A stretch of 64,000 bases of DNA from Taenia hydatigena. Lineage: Eukaryota > Platyhelminthes > Cestoda > Cyclophyllidea > Taeniidae. The stretch is taken from positions 347,291-411,290 of the forward strand of contig JADWOT020000292.1 in NCBI GenBank assembly GCA_036345935.2, given 5' to 3'. Positions 24,230-35,852 of this stretch are shown in pieces. Position numbers and translations under genes: made by a program. Position 1 is the stretch's first letter. The number at the start of each line of letters is the position of its first letter. The notes below the pieces were generated by a model that searched no databases, had not been told where the DNA came from, and saw nothing but the letters and a program-made list of their open reading frames with translations.

Positions 24230-24906
24230 GTGGTCCGCCATACCTCATCATCCTCGCCCCTCTGTGTCTATGCGTCTACTTTGCTGCTTACGTCTTGAGG
24301 TGGCTGCGAACCAGTAAAAGATCTAAAATAGCGTCATTACATGGAAAACCTTGCAGTTCCCTAGTCATGTAAGCAATTCGTGGGAGATTGAAGTAGGAGG
24401 ATTCGTTTATTGTGGAGATAAGTTTAATGAATCAGCGGGAATGTCAGTTCACACTGGACAAGGTTACGGTTATGCAACTGCGATGGATAGAAGGAGAGCT
24501 AATTAGTGCATCATGTTGGAGCTGACAAAATCGAATCTGACGCCTCAAGATGCTCGAGATGGGGATGATTTCTGGCAGAGTACCCGAACTCAGTGACCCA
24601 ACTTGTCAATAGCCTAACTAGGGTAGCTGTCTTCAGGAGCGTAGCGCTGTGGTGGTGGAGGGTCGCGGTAACGAAGCGAGTCGATGGATGGGAGTGTCCT
24701 CGACTCGAGCTCTGAACATATTCAGAAATGATATAAAGTCAGCGCTCTTATGACAGTCATTGGCTTATCCCGTCAGGCAAGTTCTTAAATGCATTCAATT
24801 CAAATGAAGTCGTTTCGCTGGTGACGATAGCAGGCGAGTCGATTGAATCTGGCCTTAACTCTTGAAATGAAGCAGACGTTGGGGTGGGTACAACCAGTGA
24901 TTTCCA

Positions 24907-25218
24907 TTGAGTGCTGGATGCTCAGATTACCGGGAAGAAACGGTGTTCAAACCGAAAAAAAGTCGTGCACAGATTCGGGAAGGTTCATTGACTCGCCACA
25001 AATCGGCGCTTTTCAATGTGGTGTCCCCTTCTTTGGAAAGTGTTCTTGACCTGAAGTGTTTTGGTAACAAATTTAAGAAGGTGGTTCTTTCGAACCACGA
25101 GAGTGAAGCCTTCGAAAAGACCAAAAAGTGGGTGAGGCATGGACTGATTGGAATTGTGGCCATCAATATTAACTACTTCTGGTCGCTAGCCAAGTTTAAA
25201 CACGTTTCTTGCCACTGA
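24907..25218 (+). pseudogene. BTB/POZ-like exon, probably a relic
   Basis: An open frame with the BTB pattern: an H-K-S-A-L-F-x-V-V-S-P-S-L-E stretch (family: 'CHK.VLA..SPYF'), then KKVVLSNHESEAFEKTKKW (family: '..V.L....AFE.LL.W.Y.G'), then GLIGI...ININYFWSLAKF..VSC (family: '.I.I...NV..LL.LAD.LQ.....'). It stops at 25216. BTB domains dimerise and often act as Cul3 adaptors, frequently with kelch repeats; neither a BACK domain nor kelch motifs are recognisable downstream. No start codon context or splice sites are convincing, so this is probably an exon remnant. Identification rests on pattern only. Confidence 0.45.
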
Positions 25219-28120
25219 ATGCTAACTGCTAGCCTTGCATCAGAGTGCATCAATAGTGTGGCACTCAAAGCAGGCCTTTCAAAGTGACACTTTTTCTACA
25301 TTTTCGCAGACTGGAACGACCTCCCTTGAGGACCGCCATGGAAATCTGCAACGAGACTTATCTCCGTCTTGTCAGTCAAACATTGCACCGATTGGCCTGC
25401 ATTAATCTCACAAAACTGAAACCATTCATTCACATGGAGTACTGTGGCATTTAGAAGGGACGAATGTGTCCATTTCTCTCCAACTCATTCTGCAAAAGGA
25501 AAAGGCAAGATGGATGAAGCCAACGTTATTGGATTTCCCACCTACCAATAATGGCGTCTTTGCAGCCACAACCGCCGAAGGATGGTGTAAGAATGCATGC
25601 ACAAAAGGAATGAGAGGGTGAAGACGGCTGGATTCCCGCATTTGCCTCCCAAAGCTGAGGCAGGCAATGATTTTTCGTCACAGTGACTTGCCCTACCAAA
25701 TTCTGCCCCCATCACTACAATGGTACTTTGTCTGTGGGAAGAAAATCCTCCGATAGGGTCGTGCGCAACAAATCCTTCGATCGGGACCAGAACGCACCTC
25801 CCACAAAAAACAATACCCAATTTCATGAACGGCATTGCGATGCAAGCCTTTGTTGGAGTAATATGCCCCACAGATGTCCCCTTTCTCCACATTAGGTTCG
25901 CCAGATATTACTTCCTTCGTAGTCCAGTGAACAAGGTTCTCTATTTGCATCAGTCTTACCCGCACAGCCTCTTCGAAAGGGCCCTCGCTCCATCTTCATT
26001 TGACAAACAGAGGAGCATCTCTTGAGGGCGGCGCCCACCACCGTGGCGAAGCAAGGTTTCGCAGTACATCCGTAAAATATGAGTACAATAAAAAGGCTGG
26101 ATGGATCAAAACGCAGTCACCATGGCACATCGACCAGACTTCACCAAAATCTGGAGGACAGATCTCTGCGACGTAATTGATGAGTAGTAAGGGAGGTAAC
26201 CTTACTCGCCCGTCCAAAATCTGATGGCCACGGAGCTATCGCGAACCCCTTGTACCAAATCAGTCCAGCAGCAGATTGTGCCATAAGGGTAGCAACATTC
26301 ACCGTAGCTACACAAATGGCCAAATCGACGCCTGGCGGCTATGGGTAGGTGTTACAACTGCCGTGGCACGTTCATTAACAGCCATGGACAACAGTGTGCC
26401 ATTAAGAGGCTCCCAGGGGGAATAATGGATGGTGGACTGGTGCTGAAAGGTTCTTAGAAGGGTGTTAGCACCTTTGAGGAGAAGTCTGAGTGTAGGCACT
26501 GATGTAAGATCGAGTGGTTTGACAACACAGATCCTGTTGAGCCACTCCTGAAGGAAGGAGGTTCACATAGTCTCGTCAAGTAGCTTCTTGATTGCAAAAA
26601 ACACTCAAGTATTCTTCAGAACCATTTTAGTTATGATCAGAAGCAGAATTTCGCCTCCGTGATAACAAAGTTTCAGCAAGAATATCGGCATCGAGAAAGC
26701 AAGGCACGTGGCGCACCGCACGGCTCAGCGTTTCTTCCGACCTTGTCACCTGAACTTTAACACTGGTCATCGGAAGGGCCCAAACAGCATGAGTGGTGAT
26801 TGCCGTCACCTACTTGAGGAATACACCGATAGAATGTGTCTAGTTGCTAATGCCTATGACCAATGGCCCCTTCAAAGCCAGTTTATCAAAACGGTCAAGA
26901 CCTAATGCGTTAGGGTTGGCCTTCACTATGTGGCACATTTTATTCAGAATAATGATGTGTCGTGGAGTGATTCACAGTACAGCGGTGGTCCGTAGAGCTC
27001 TAAACAGCCATTGTTCACACCAGTGACAGTTCGTAACGTCCCATGGATCGGCAATTACTAAGTGGACGCCATAGTTTCTCCGATATGACAGTCACGCCGG
27101 AGCCAGCATCAAGCCGTATTCTCGCCTTAAAACATTCAGTCTGACTGCAGTGAGCCTTTGGTCACCGAAAGCGTTCGTCATGTCGGATAATTACTAACAT
27201 TCTTGAACTTCTTTTGACCACCCATGCTTACTGATGTCTCCATTGGAGGTGGATAGGCGAGACTGACAGTACCTACCCTTGTGACTAAAAGTGTTGCACC
27301 AACGGTACAAGTGAATTCTGCAGGGCCAGTACTTGACAAAATGCCGCGTCACTCAGTATCAGCAGAGGAAAGAGGCGTTCTCACGTCCTCAACATTGGTG
27401 TGCTGCTTGGTGAGACGTCGGTTAGGTTTGGACGGACTGCATCTACAAGAAGCATCAACCTGGGAATTGTGCCCCCACTTGAGCTGAAACAAAGCAATAT
27501 CATGCCTGAGGTTGACCAAAGGTTGACACCTGGTTATTGCTGTTTGTATCGCCATAGAGAGATTCCCTACAACCCTAACAACCGGACGAGCTCAGATACT
27601 TGGGTCTGTCAAACGATCGAAAACCGATGAAATTGATGAGCCATGTAAATTGCCAGTTTAGTTCCTCAATCTGGGGCGTTGGCACTAATAATTAACCCTT
27701 CTGCATCGGCTTAATAGCCCTCATCAGCGTACTTAGTCAACTAGAGACAGTTATAATGCCGACCGAGCGGTGGAGACTGCTCACCAAAAAGTGACACAGG
27801 CTAGTTAAAGTTTGGATCCTTTGGAGCCTTAGAAAGAATTAAGTTTCTATAGCTTTGGCATTCAGCCGTTCCGAGTTCCCCCAACAAGTAGAACTTGCCA
27901 CTCATTATCAATGCCAGCAATTTCAAATTTCAAAACATCTCCATACGCCTGAGCCAGGAGCCGAATTAGAATTGGAACCTGGCTCACAGTTGAACTCCGT
28001 GGTGCCGTTCGCAAAAGGCAACGGGCTGGCACTTATTGTGCAGCTTAAAGATTCCGCCTCAGAAGTGTTATAAGCAAAACACAAAGGGATACGAAAATAT
28101 GCATTCGATAACATTAAGAC

Positions 28121-28375
28121 ATGCCTTGTCGGTGCAATTTGAAAAATCTAGCACATTCACCTCGAATCCGCCGCATTGTTGAACCGGACGAATGCGAAAT
28201 GGTACGTTCCAGAATTGCAGACGTTCCTGTTGAGGTTCTAGATCCTTTGCGGGCTAAGCTAACGCCGTCGTTGGAGACTGTTCCACCTCTTCAGGCGACT
28301 CTGTTAGACTCGTCTGTTGCATGGCGCGATAAGGGAGGGACTTTTGCTCGCTGCTCTGTAGGTAAGGACAGTTAA
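28121..28375 (+). pseudogene. Exon-like fragment, weak Tudor-type pattern
   Basis: An 84-codon open frame contains VEVLDPLRAKLTPSLETVPP then LQATLLDSSVAW. This resembles the stretch that ends an extended Tudor domain ('V....L..L...L...PPQA..C.LA'). The aromatic cage residues that should precede it are not visible. Treat as a weak suggestion only. Confidence 0.18.
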
Positions 28376-29343
28376 AATGAAACAGTCGCCTACTGCGCTA
28401 CATTGCTTCTGGTGTCAAAGAGCTCAACCGAACGATATTGGTGGCCTTCAGTGGGACCTCATAGTAGGAACAGTACAGCTTCCTCCCATTGAACAGACGC
28501 CAGTCCGCGCTCCTTAAAATTGGGCCCAAGAGGGTAGAGTTAAGGGTGGCGAGTGTGTTAGCGATCTAGAAAAGGTGCTGAGGACTCATAAATGTTGACT
28601 ACACAATTGAATTCAACACTGAGTTCTAGGTACTGAGAGGCTGCTTCAGGAAAGGTTTGGCGATCAGACACATCCTTCTTCAAAGCCCTCTGCAAGGAGG
28701 ATGAGCACTCGTTTATCCACAAAGTCGGTTTCGGTCTCGAGACTAGGGATCGGACGGGTCCGAGCATGGATCGATCAAACTGCAATCAACTGAGTCGGCT
28801 ACTTGACGCGAGCTGTGTAAAGGATCATCCAGAAACCAGAGTGAATGAAAGCATACCATAACTCCACTTCAGAAACTGTCGATCGAACTGAGAGTCTAAA
28901 AACTTGGCGGCATGCAAAACTTGCGACAGGGATTAGCACGTGACAATTGCTGAAGCATTTGTCTAATGATAGTTGAATGTTATCGGGTTCACGTGATTTA
29001 TTATCACCGAACCGACCCATATCCCCACTTGTTTTGTGTGCACACCAAGCCTTCCCGCCTTTGACAAAAAACACTGTTGGCTCCATGATTGGGAGCATCG
29101 GCCAGTCTCATGTGTTTTGATCTGCAGAAAGGGCCTTAACGGACTCAATCATTAACGCACACCATTACATAATGGCCGCCTCAAATAGACTCGTCATTCC
29201 TTGAGATCATTATTTACTCAAAGCTTATCCATCAACACGTGCATCAAAACAGGCATGAACACATCCCCTACAAAAACGAAAGCATGCACTCCCGTAACGC
29301 TTTGTTGGATGGACTGTCGCCTCAGGTTGCGGTCACTTGGGTG

Positions 29344-29580
29344 GCCATGTTGCCTTTGTCGGGTGGGCTGGCCTCTGGGCCATGCCAGCAGTCCCAATTC
29401 CTTTCTGTTTACTAAATGCTTATGCTCTGCCTGAGTATTATTATGCTGTACTTCCTTTCACTTCTTTTCTAAAACCAGTAAGTGGGAATCCAGAGATAAT
29501 CTGCCGTAGATTCAAAGCTCATGTGCGAGTAATGTTTTATAGAATCTTCATTGGTTAAAAGTAAGGAGCTTTCGATGTCC
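29344..29580 (+). repeat. Short dispersed repeat, reference copy in spacer
   Basis: Its first half (about 29350-29460) recurs inverted at 31748-31859 with high identity, and a ~65-bp core recurs in direct orientation at 31284-31348. Its second half (29461-29580) recurs directly at 34510-34611 with a ~22-bp deletion. The pieces behave like parts of one element of at least 240 bp, scattered within 5 kb. No coding capacity, tail or terminal repeats were seen. Confidence 0.8.
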
Positions 29581-31283
29581 TTATAGCATTTTCAAAAAAA
29601 TTAAAGCCAATGGCCTCCCAGCAACGGAGAACGCAATCTTCTACCCAAGCACCGAACTCGAGTTTCATTCCCGCATCTCGCTCAAAAGGTACCTTTAATG
29701 AAGCATCAATGTTACGGATTTATCAAACTACCAGAAAGTTAGTGTTCAGTTCACGAGTGGTCTGGGTTCTAAGCTCTAGAACCTAATTTTACTACTGAAG
29801 GCAATTAGCGTCCGATGCATGTTGCTACAGAGCACCGTCCGTCCGACTTTCTTCCTGCAGTGTTGACCTCAAGCATGCTTTTGGTTGGTCCTGTGCACCA
29901 CCCCAAATCCCACATCCACTAATCCTGCAATCTTACTAACCCCATGATGAGCTGTAACTACTTACAATCTACTCTACTGGATCGTTTAATGTGTGGACAG
30001 GTAGCAGAAGAAGTCGACCGATATTGATGGCGTACTTATTGTAACAAACTTGGCAACTGGCTATAAATGCATAACTTGATGCGGATAGGCAGGTGGATAA
30101 GTGGATGGACAGCTGATGGATTGTTGGATGAATACGGGGTGGGTGAATCCGAGATTGGCTTGACTACAGCCATCGTAAGCTGTTAAAGACCATCCTTGAT
30201 GCACGATTAGAGGCAGGAAAATCGAGAGGTCTCACATATTTGGCTCTGTTCAAGATACTGGAAAGATGTTGTGAGTTGATAATTATGCTTTGCGCTCAAG
30301 CCGAGCAAGCTACCCAGTCATCAGTCAGTTCGAGGTTGACCTGGTGCTAACTCGCACGACACCCGTCCCACAGAAGGTCCACCGTTTACCCAGATTTGTT
30401 TGTATTTCCTCTCGAATGTGCTAACAACTTGTGAATATACCTCAGTTTTGCTAGAAACCCCACCACCCGTGAGGTCGTGCGTATAAGTATGACCAAGAAG
30501 CAGCATAATACGCTCTCCATAGGCAATTCGCTTTTCCTTAAATGGCCGTTTTAAAATCGCATTATTGAAAACCACCCTCTATCAATTTTGTTGTTTTGAA
30601 TGCAAATAAACCTTTTGTGATACATACTTTGGCACAAATCCAGTTTTCATTAGCTGCTAAGGGATACATGCCACATACGGACGGCGCGGCAAACAAATAG
30701 TTCCGATGAAGGGTGTAAAAGTCGTCTCTAAGCAGCACAACTTCGATCAGAGAGACTATCGAAATTATGGAAAGAAAAATCGCTCACACGGGCGAAACGG
30801 TAATTCCAAGGTGTAGCGACACCGACATAGGAGTGAATACAGGGACTAGACAAGCACTTTTAGCCTCCTAAGCAGAGGCGACGCGCGTGCATTCTGCCAC
30901 ATGAATATCTGAACCGTTATTGATGGCAGACATTGATTTGTGGCAAGTCGCTGACCATCTAGGTTAGAGAAGGCCGAATCCACAGCGCGGCTACCAGGGT
31001 AACGACGCAGGTATTAATTCTTGCTGGAAATTGTGTTAGTCCAATGGTACTTTAAGACTCCTCAGTAGAGTGATTTCAAGCTGTTTGGGTTTGGCAGGTC
31101 CGGCACTTCACGGAGGCGTGAACATATTGACACACACCATAACCCTGCAAAAAGGAATAAACACAGTCTTCGAAAGCAATAAATGTACCATAAAATATGA
31201 GAAACACATGCACAAAGCTAAAAGGGAAATCGATGTCAACTCACCTTAGGTCGTGAATACTCTTAATTATGAGATGCCATAAT

Positions 31284-31348
31284 TGCCATATTGCCTTTGT
31301 CGGGTGAGTCTGGCCTCTGGATCATGGCGGTAATCCCAATTTCTTCTG
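31284..31348 (+). repeat. Dispersed repeat, core copy
   Basis: Direct, diverged copy of 29344-29410, recognised by TTGCCTTTGTCGGGTG and TCTGGCCTCTGG. Confidence 0.75.
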
Positions 31349-31747
31349 CTCCCAAATGTGTCCATTCCGTCTTCAGGAAAACCTCGGGGTGCTACACATG
31401 TTTCATTATACAAGCCCCATCAGCTGGTAAACCACACAAAAGGAATCAGTTTTGTCCTCTCGGTGGGCATTGCATAAGCAATTTGAATTTCTTCAAAAAT
31501 TTACCTCGACTGATGATAATTAAGGGTTTTCATGCAACACACAAACACTTCAGGGGACAGCCTTTTAAATAATACTTTTTGCGTAAATTCACTTGACACC
31601 TTTTACAAAGGTAACCTGGTGAAAATTGCGTGAGAAGACAGTAAAAACAAGACAGATGTTCATAAATCACGGGTTCCCGTGGCATAAATGTGTTGAGGAT
31701 AAAGGTCTTTCAAAGTACTTCATACTTGAAATACCATGATTGATCCA

Positions 31748-31865
31748 CTGAAAGTAAGTATAGCATAATAATACTCAGGCAGAGCATAAGCATTGAGTAA
31801 AGAGAAAGGAATTGGGACTGCTGGCATGGCCCAGAGGCCAGCCCACCCGACAAAGGCAAGGCAAA
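31748..31865 (-). repeat. Dispersed repeat, inverted copy
   Basis: Reverse complement of about 29345-29460 with few differences. It makes a local inverted pair about 2.4 kb apart with 29344-29460. Confidence 0.85.
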
Positions 31866-31921
31866 ATGGTCAACCGAGTGCTCGTAAATGAAACTGAGAG
31901 TTGAACAAACACCAAACTCAC

Positions 31922-32172
31922 CACAATATGCAAGTGTCTGAGTCTCGCCTGAAGACGAAAGAACCCGTATTACCCGGATGAAGCGGGTACTGTTGACGTA
32001 CGGAATGGCTTGGAGGTTACCTGCATGGTCCAACGCCATGCAGACCGACAGAGACACTGGTAGAGCTCCTATGCGGTCCACCGCCAACACCGAGAGCTAT
32101 ACAAACAATTAATTCACCGCACCCAATTGTAACCAACTTGACGCTCACCTCTTCCACTTCTGGCTTCGTAGC
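31922..32172 (-). pseudogene. Exon-like fragment with good donor, unidentified
   Basis: The minus strand reads KATKPEVEEVSVKLVTIGCG from an AAG acceptor-like site. After a frame slip it gives DRIGALPVSLSVCMALDHAG, then VNSTRFIRVIRVLSSSGETQ, ending at TGTG|GTGAGT (donor at 31921-31916). It is protein-like but broken by the slip. I do not recognise the family. Confidence 0.25.
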
Positions 32173-34509
32173 CTTGAAATGAGAAAGTTGCGGAGAGGAT
32201 GACATTAGCACAGATTGTAAAGTGTGTATAGGGCATCAGAGTTTTCTTCCTCCATGGCCTCAAGGCGTCTGCTCCATCACACGATTGACGTGAACTGGCC
32301 TAATAAGCACATCCACCAAGCACGCACGTACCAGACAGTACGTTTAATTCAGTCATAACCACTTATCCTTTGCAATTAGTTCCCAAAGCGACACCCACTA
32401 TGCCAACTATTCAATGCACTTGAAGATGTGGAATTAAACACAAAAAGAAGTGATCAAACACTGGGAATCCCAGTCTCCTTCGCCTCCAAATAAGGCGTTC
32501 GTGGCTCATCTTCTGATGGTTACAGCCCAATGGGGTGGGTCCGATCTGACGCCTTCCGGTGGAATAACGGCAATGCTCAAGAAGAAATAACATGCTCCTG
32601 GCAATGGGAGGTGAAACTTGAGGCCATTTGGGTCTTAATGCAAAACCTCGTCAAAAGGTGAGTTCATTGAAACATGAGCTTATAAGCACATAACATGAAA
32701 GAAGTTACTATTGATGAATAGTCACACTCGGACGGAAAAGCTGCTCATTCCGCAATCGAATTGTGGTCTCGTCCCAATCCACAAGTAAAGCAAAAGGAGG
32801 AAAATGAAAAAGCATGATATTAAGGCACATTCCAACTTGACTCCCCTTCTGAGTTTGTCCATATTCTGGTCTGTTTTCCTTTGACAATGCGCACACCTTG
32901 TTTTACGAACCTGTGAGATGCTAGAGTAGATTTTTGGGCATTAGCGGCATCGGCGAACGGCAACATGGCTGGCTTTCGGGTAACAATGCAATTAACACCT
33001 CACCAGAGGGGTGAAAATATCACTAATAAATTAAAGATGAATTCAGAAGAAGCATCAAGATGAGGTAAGCCAGGGCACCACCGGGTATGAGGAGGCATTG
33101 GAGAGATTCGATTCTAAAAGACCATCCCACAATTGTTCATTATTTCCCTTAGATTACTAAAAGTTCACTATGCATGAAAAAAGCAAGAAAAAACGACAAA
33201 CTAACTATTCAAAGGCAACAACCCAACTTCCAATCGCCCTCAAGCATAGAAAGTTTAAAAGAATAAAAGAATATACGTGAACCATCTTCATGAGTCACTT
33301 ATGAAATGCAGCATCATAGACGAACGTCAATAGCGCAATCAACGCTTAGAAATAAGAATCGGAACACTGACCACTGATTTGAAACAATGAGAAAAAACGT
33401 CCCTAGGAAAGATTGGAAGTAAAATTAATGTAGAAAAGGGTTCGGCTGAGATCTTTCAATTATTTCAACGTTAATGCCGACAGAACACTGAAGCCTCCGA
33501 GACAAACCCAAAACTTTAGCCCTTGGGGAGGCAAAAGGAATGCCAACATTATTTTTTACAATGAAATGCTCAACGAACTGTGAACAATGAAGAGGACCTG
33601 CCAAATAGCGACAAAAGAGACCTGAACATAAAACAGCATAGTGCTCAGCAGTTGCGGAATGAATTGAAAGATAAAGACCTAATTACTAGTCAACCCCTGA
33701 TGCCACATAATGTGATGAATGTTGGACAATGATTCGAGAGTGGCGATTGAACTGATTTGCGGAAACTCTAATATGAATGGTAACAAGGTGAGATTGGCGA
33801 AGAAGCCAAAATAAGCCTTATACTCCTTTCACCCTAACTCATTCCTCGAAGGAAGAGACAACGACACAGACGGCACTTACTAACTACCATTGCGAAAAGT
33901 CGAATGGCATTGTAAGGTGAATGCCAATGACGTCGATTACCCAAAATTAGCGGTTTAACCATTAACCAATCGTTAATACAAAAAAACACTGAAGAATGCA
34001 ATCTTATTTTAAAAGCAACAGATGTTTTTATGGAGGGCAGAGAGACTTTCTTTTCTTTTTCACCTGAGAGCCAGCGAAATGCGCCCTCTTCTCGCGTTAA
34101 TGCTGACATTGGTGAGGGCTATTGCAAAAAACGGAGATGCAACGCGAAATCTCCGCCGTGAAGTTTTGTCGCTGACTGCCCGGATGTTCCGTTACCTCTA
34201 ATAGCACACCGCGAACTAGTAGAGGCATTTGTTCGTACATCAAAAGCCACGATGTGGTAGTTTATCCACGAGCGAAAAGGAGCTGGCGTCCAATTGCTTA
34301 CTGACAAGAGACAAACAACAACACCTTCAATACCCTGCATCCGCAAACATGATTCCACGTAGCGCGTCGGACGCTGAGATGGAGCGCTTTGACAGTAACT
34401 CCTTTTGGGTAGCGAGATAGGAGGCATTCCATGCCTCAATTTGTCGAGAAACTTTTTGCGTTTCTCAAAGCATTTTTAACTGGCTCATCTTGCTTCAAAT
34501 GCTTGTTTC

Positions 34510-34611
34510 CACTTTTCTAAAACCAGTGAGTGAGAATCCAGAGGTACTCTGCCGTAGATTCAACGTCTTATAGAACCTTCATTGGTTAAAAGTAAGGAGC
34601 TTTCGACGTCC
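34510..34611 (+). repeat. Dispersed repeat, second-half copy
   Basis: Direct copy of 29461-29580, lacking ~22 bp after TAGATTCAA. Confidence 0.85.
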
Positions 34612-35649
34612 GAAGAAACAGATGCACTAGCAGGACGGTGAGCGACTTGCGGAACTAAATGCCCACATGAAGTCGAAGATTGATCTGCATTAGCCGACAG
34701 CAACTAACCCGTGGAAAGCAATCTAGCTCGCAAGTAACGAGTGCGCGTTGCCAGAATAAATAGGATTAACGTATTGTGTGATGGTGCGCCCTTGCATTCG
34801 GACATGCTCAGAGCGGTTACGAGTGTAGGCACCCAGACACAGCTAAGTTGTCCGGCCAGGCAATGTTGAGAAACTGATCGCACCAGCACCATACTATGGC
34901 GCCCACGAAGAAACTCGACGCAAAGTAGACAGGATGCACTTTCTTAGGTGCTTGTGGAAGCTGCAATATTCCCAGAATGTGCCAACAAAAACGAGCACTA
35001 AGTAATGCTATACATTTTACTCGCAAACCACATTTCCCAAGTTGTCGATGAATGCATAAATTTTGATGAGTGGCATTTCTAACAGTGTCTACTCAACTGC
35101 TCCAGCTCTTAGTGCCTTCATGGTTTCTACGCTACTCCAGCGGCATGGATGTCCATTCATACACAGACCAACAGACCTTCAAAGCTACTATGCGCATTAT
35201 CGGCTTTAGGGACACCTAAACGCAGAGTCGTTATGTTTGCACTGCGTAAAGTTTGGTGGCAGATTCACCATTGTAACCACTGCTACCGTCACATAAGAAA
35301 TTGCTGATCATCGTGGCTTGATCAGTTCAGCAAAAGACGCACAATAATCTAGAAAATCCTCTACTTCTGCTTGCAGATTGCTTACTATAGTGCATTTTGC
35401 GGTTTTAGGAGAAGATTGTGCCTTAATTTCCTAGAGTCGAAATGAGATTCGTGAGATAGCGAGGCCAGCATTGGATCTTATCAGACTTAATGGACCCACG
35501 AGTCTTTTACCGTTTTGACCTGCGTTGCTGCAACTCAGTGACACTGCGTTGTTAGGTGCTACACAGTGCTCCACGTCAAAGCGTATTTTCACTGTAACCA
35601 TTTGTAAAGGCAATAGACTCATAATGAAATGCTTCATGCTCCAAACACC

Positions 35650-35852
35650 CACTGCTATTCGGAGGTAATATTTACCACTCGGAAAAAGAGGCTACGTGTT
35701 GCCTCGTCAAGTCTCATGTCGTAGCTAAAGCAGAGGCTGTTGAGTTCCTCGTCAGCTACTGAGAGCTTCGTGACATGCACAGTGGTGTGCCACTATAGCT
35801 GCGATCGAACTTTTCAAAAAGGAACCTTCCCTCAACTTGCCACAACAGGCAT
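35650..35852 (-). pseudogene. FARSB-like 5' fragment, right arm and spacer edge
   Basis: Minus-strand partner of the start of the FARSB relic. 35852-35743 is near-identical to the left copy. From 35742 down to about 35650 it still reads VADEELNSLCFSYDMRLD and onward to VNITSE then a TAG codon, but differs from the left copy at roughly one base in seven. Beyond that the FARSB match cannot be followed. It is a truncated relic that straddles the palindrome's inner border. Confidence 0.8.

Larger units (their letters stand above)
19666..35742. other. Spacer between the inverted-repeat arms
   Basis: About 16.1 kb of non-palindromic DNA. It contains the body of an FARSB pseudogene (to 24229), a BTB-like exon (24907-25218), weak exon-like pieces (28121-28375 and 31922-32172) and short dispersed repeats (29344-29580, 31284-31348, 31748-31865, 34510-34611). 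The first ~95 bp on each side still match each other in inverted orientation, but at clearly lower identity than the arms. No intact gene, transposase or reverse transcriptase was recognised. Stretches 25219-28120, 29581-31283 and 32173-34509 hold nothing I can name; 33090-33800 is conspicuously A-rich on the plus strand. Confidence 0.85.

Noticed and set aside
25693..25965. Tudor-like segment on the minus strand (GDICGAYYSNKGLHRNAV)
   Set aside because: Only one short stretch resembles the family and adjoining frames do not continue the domain.
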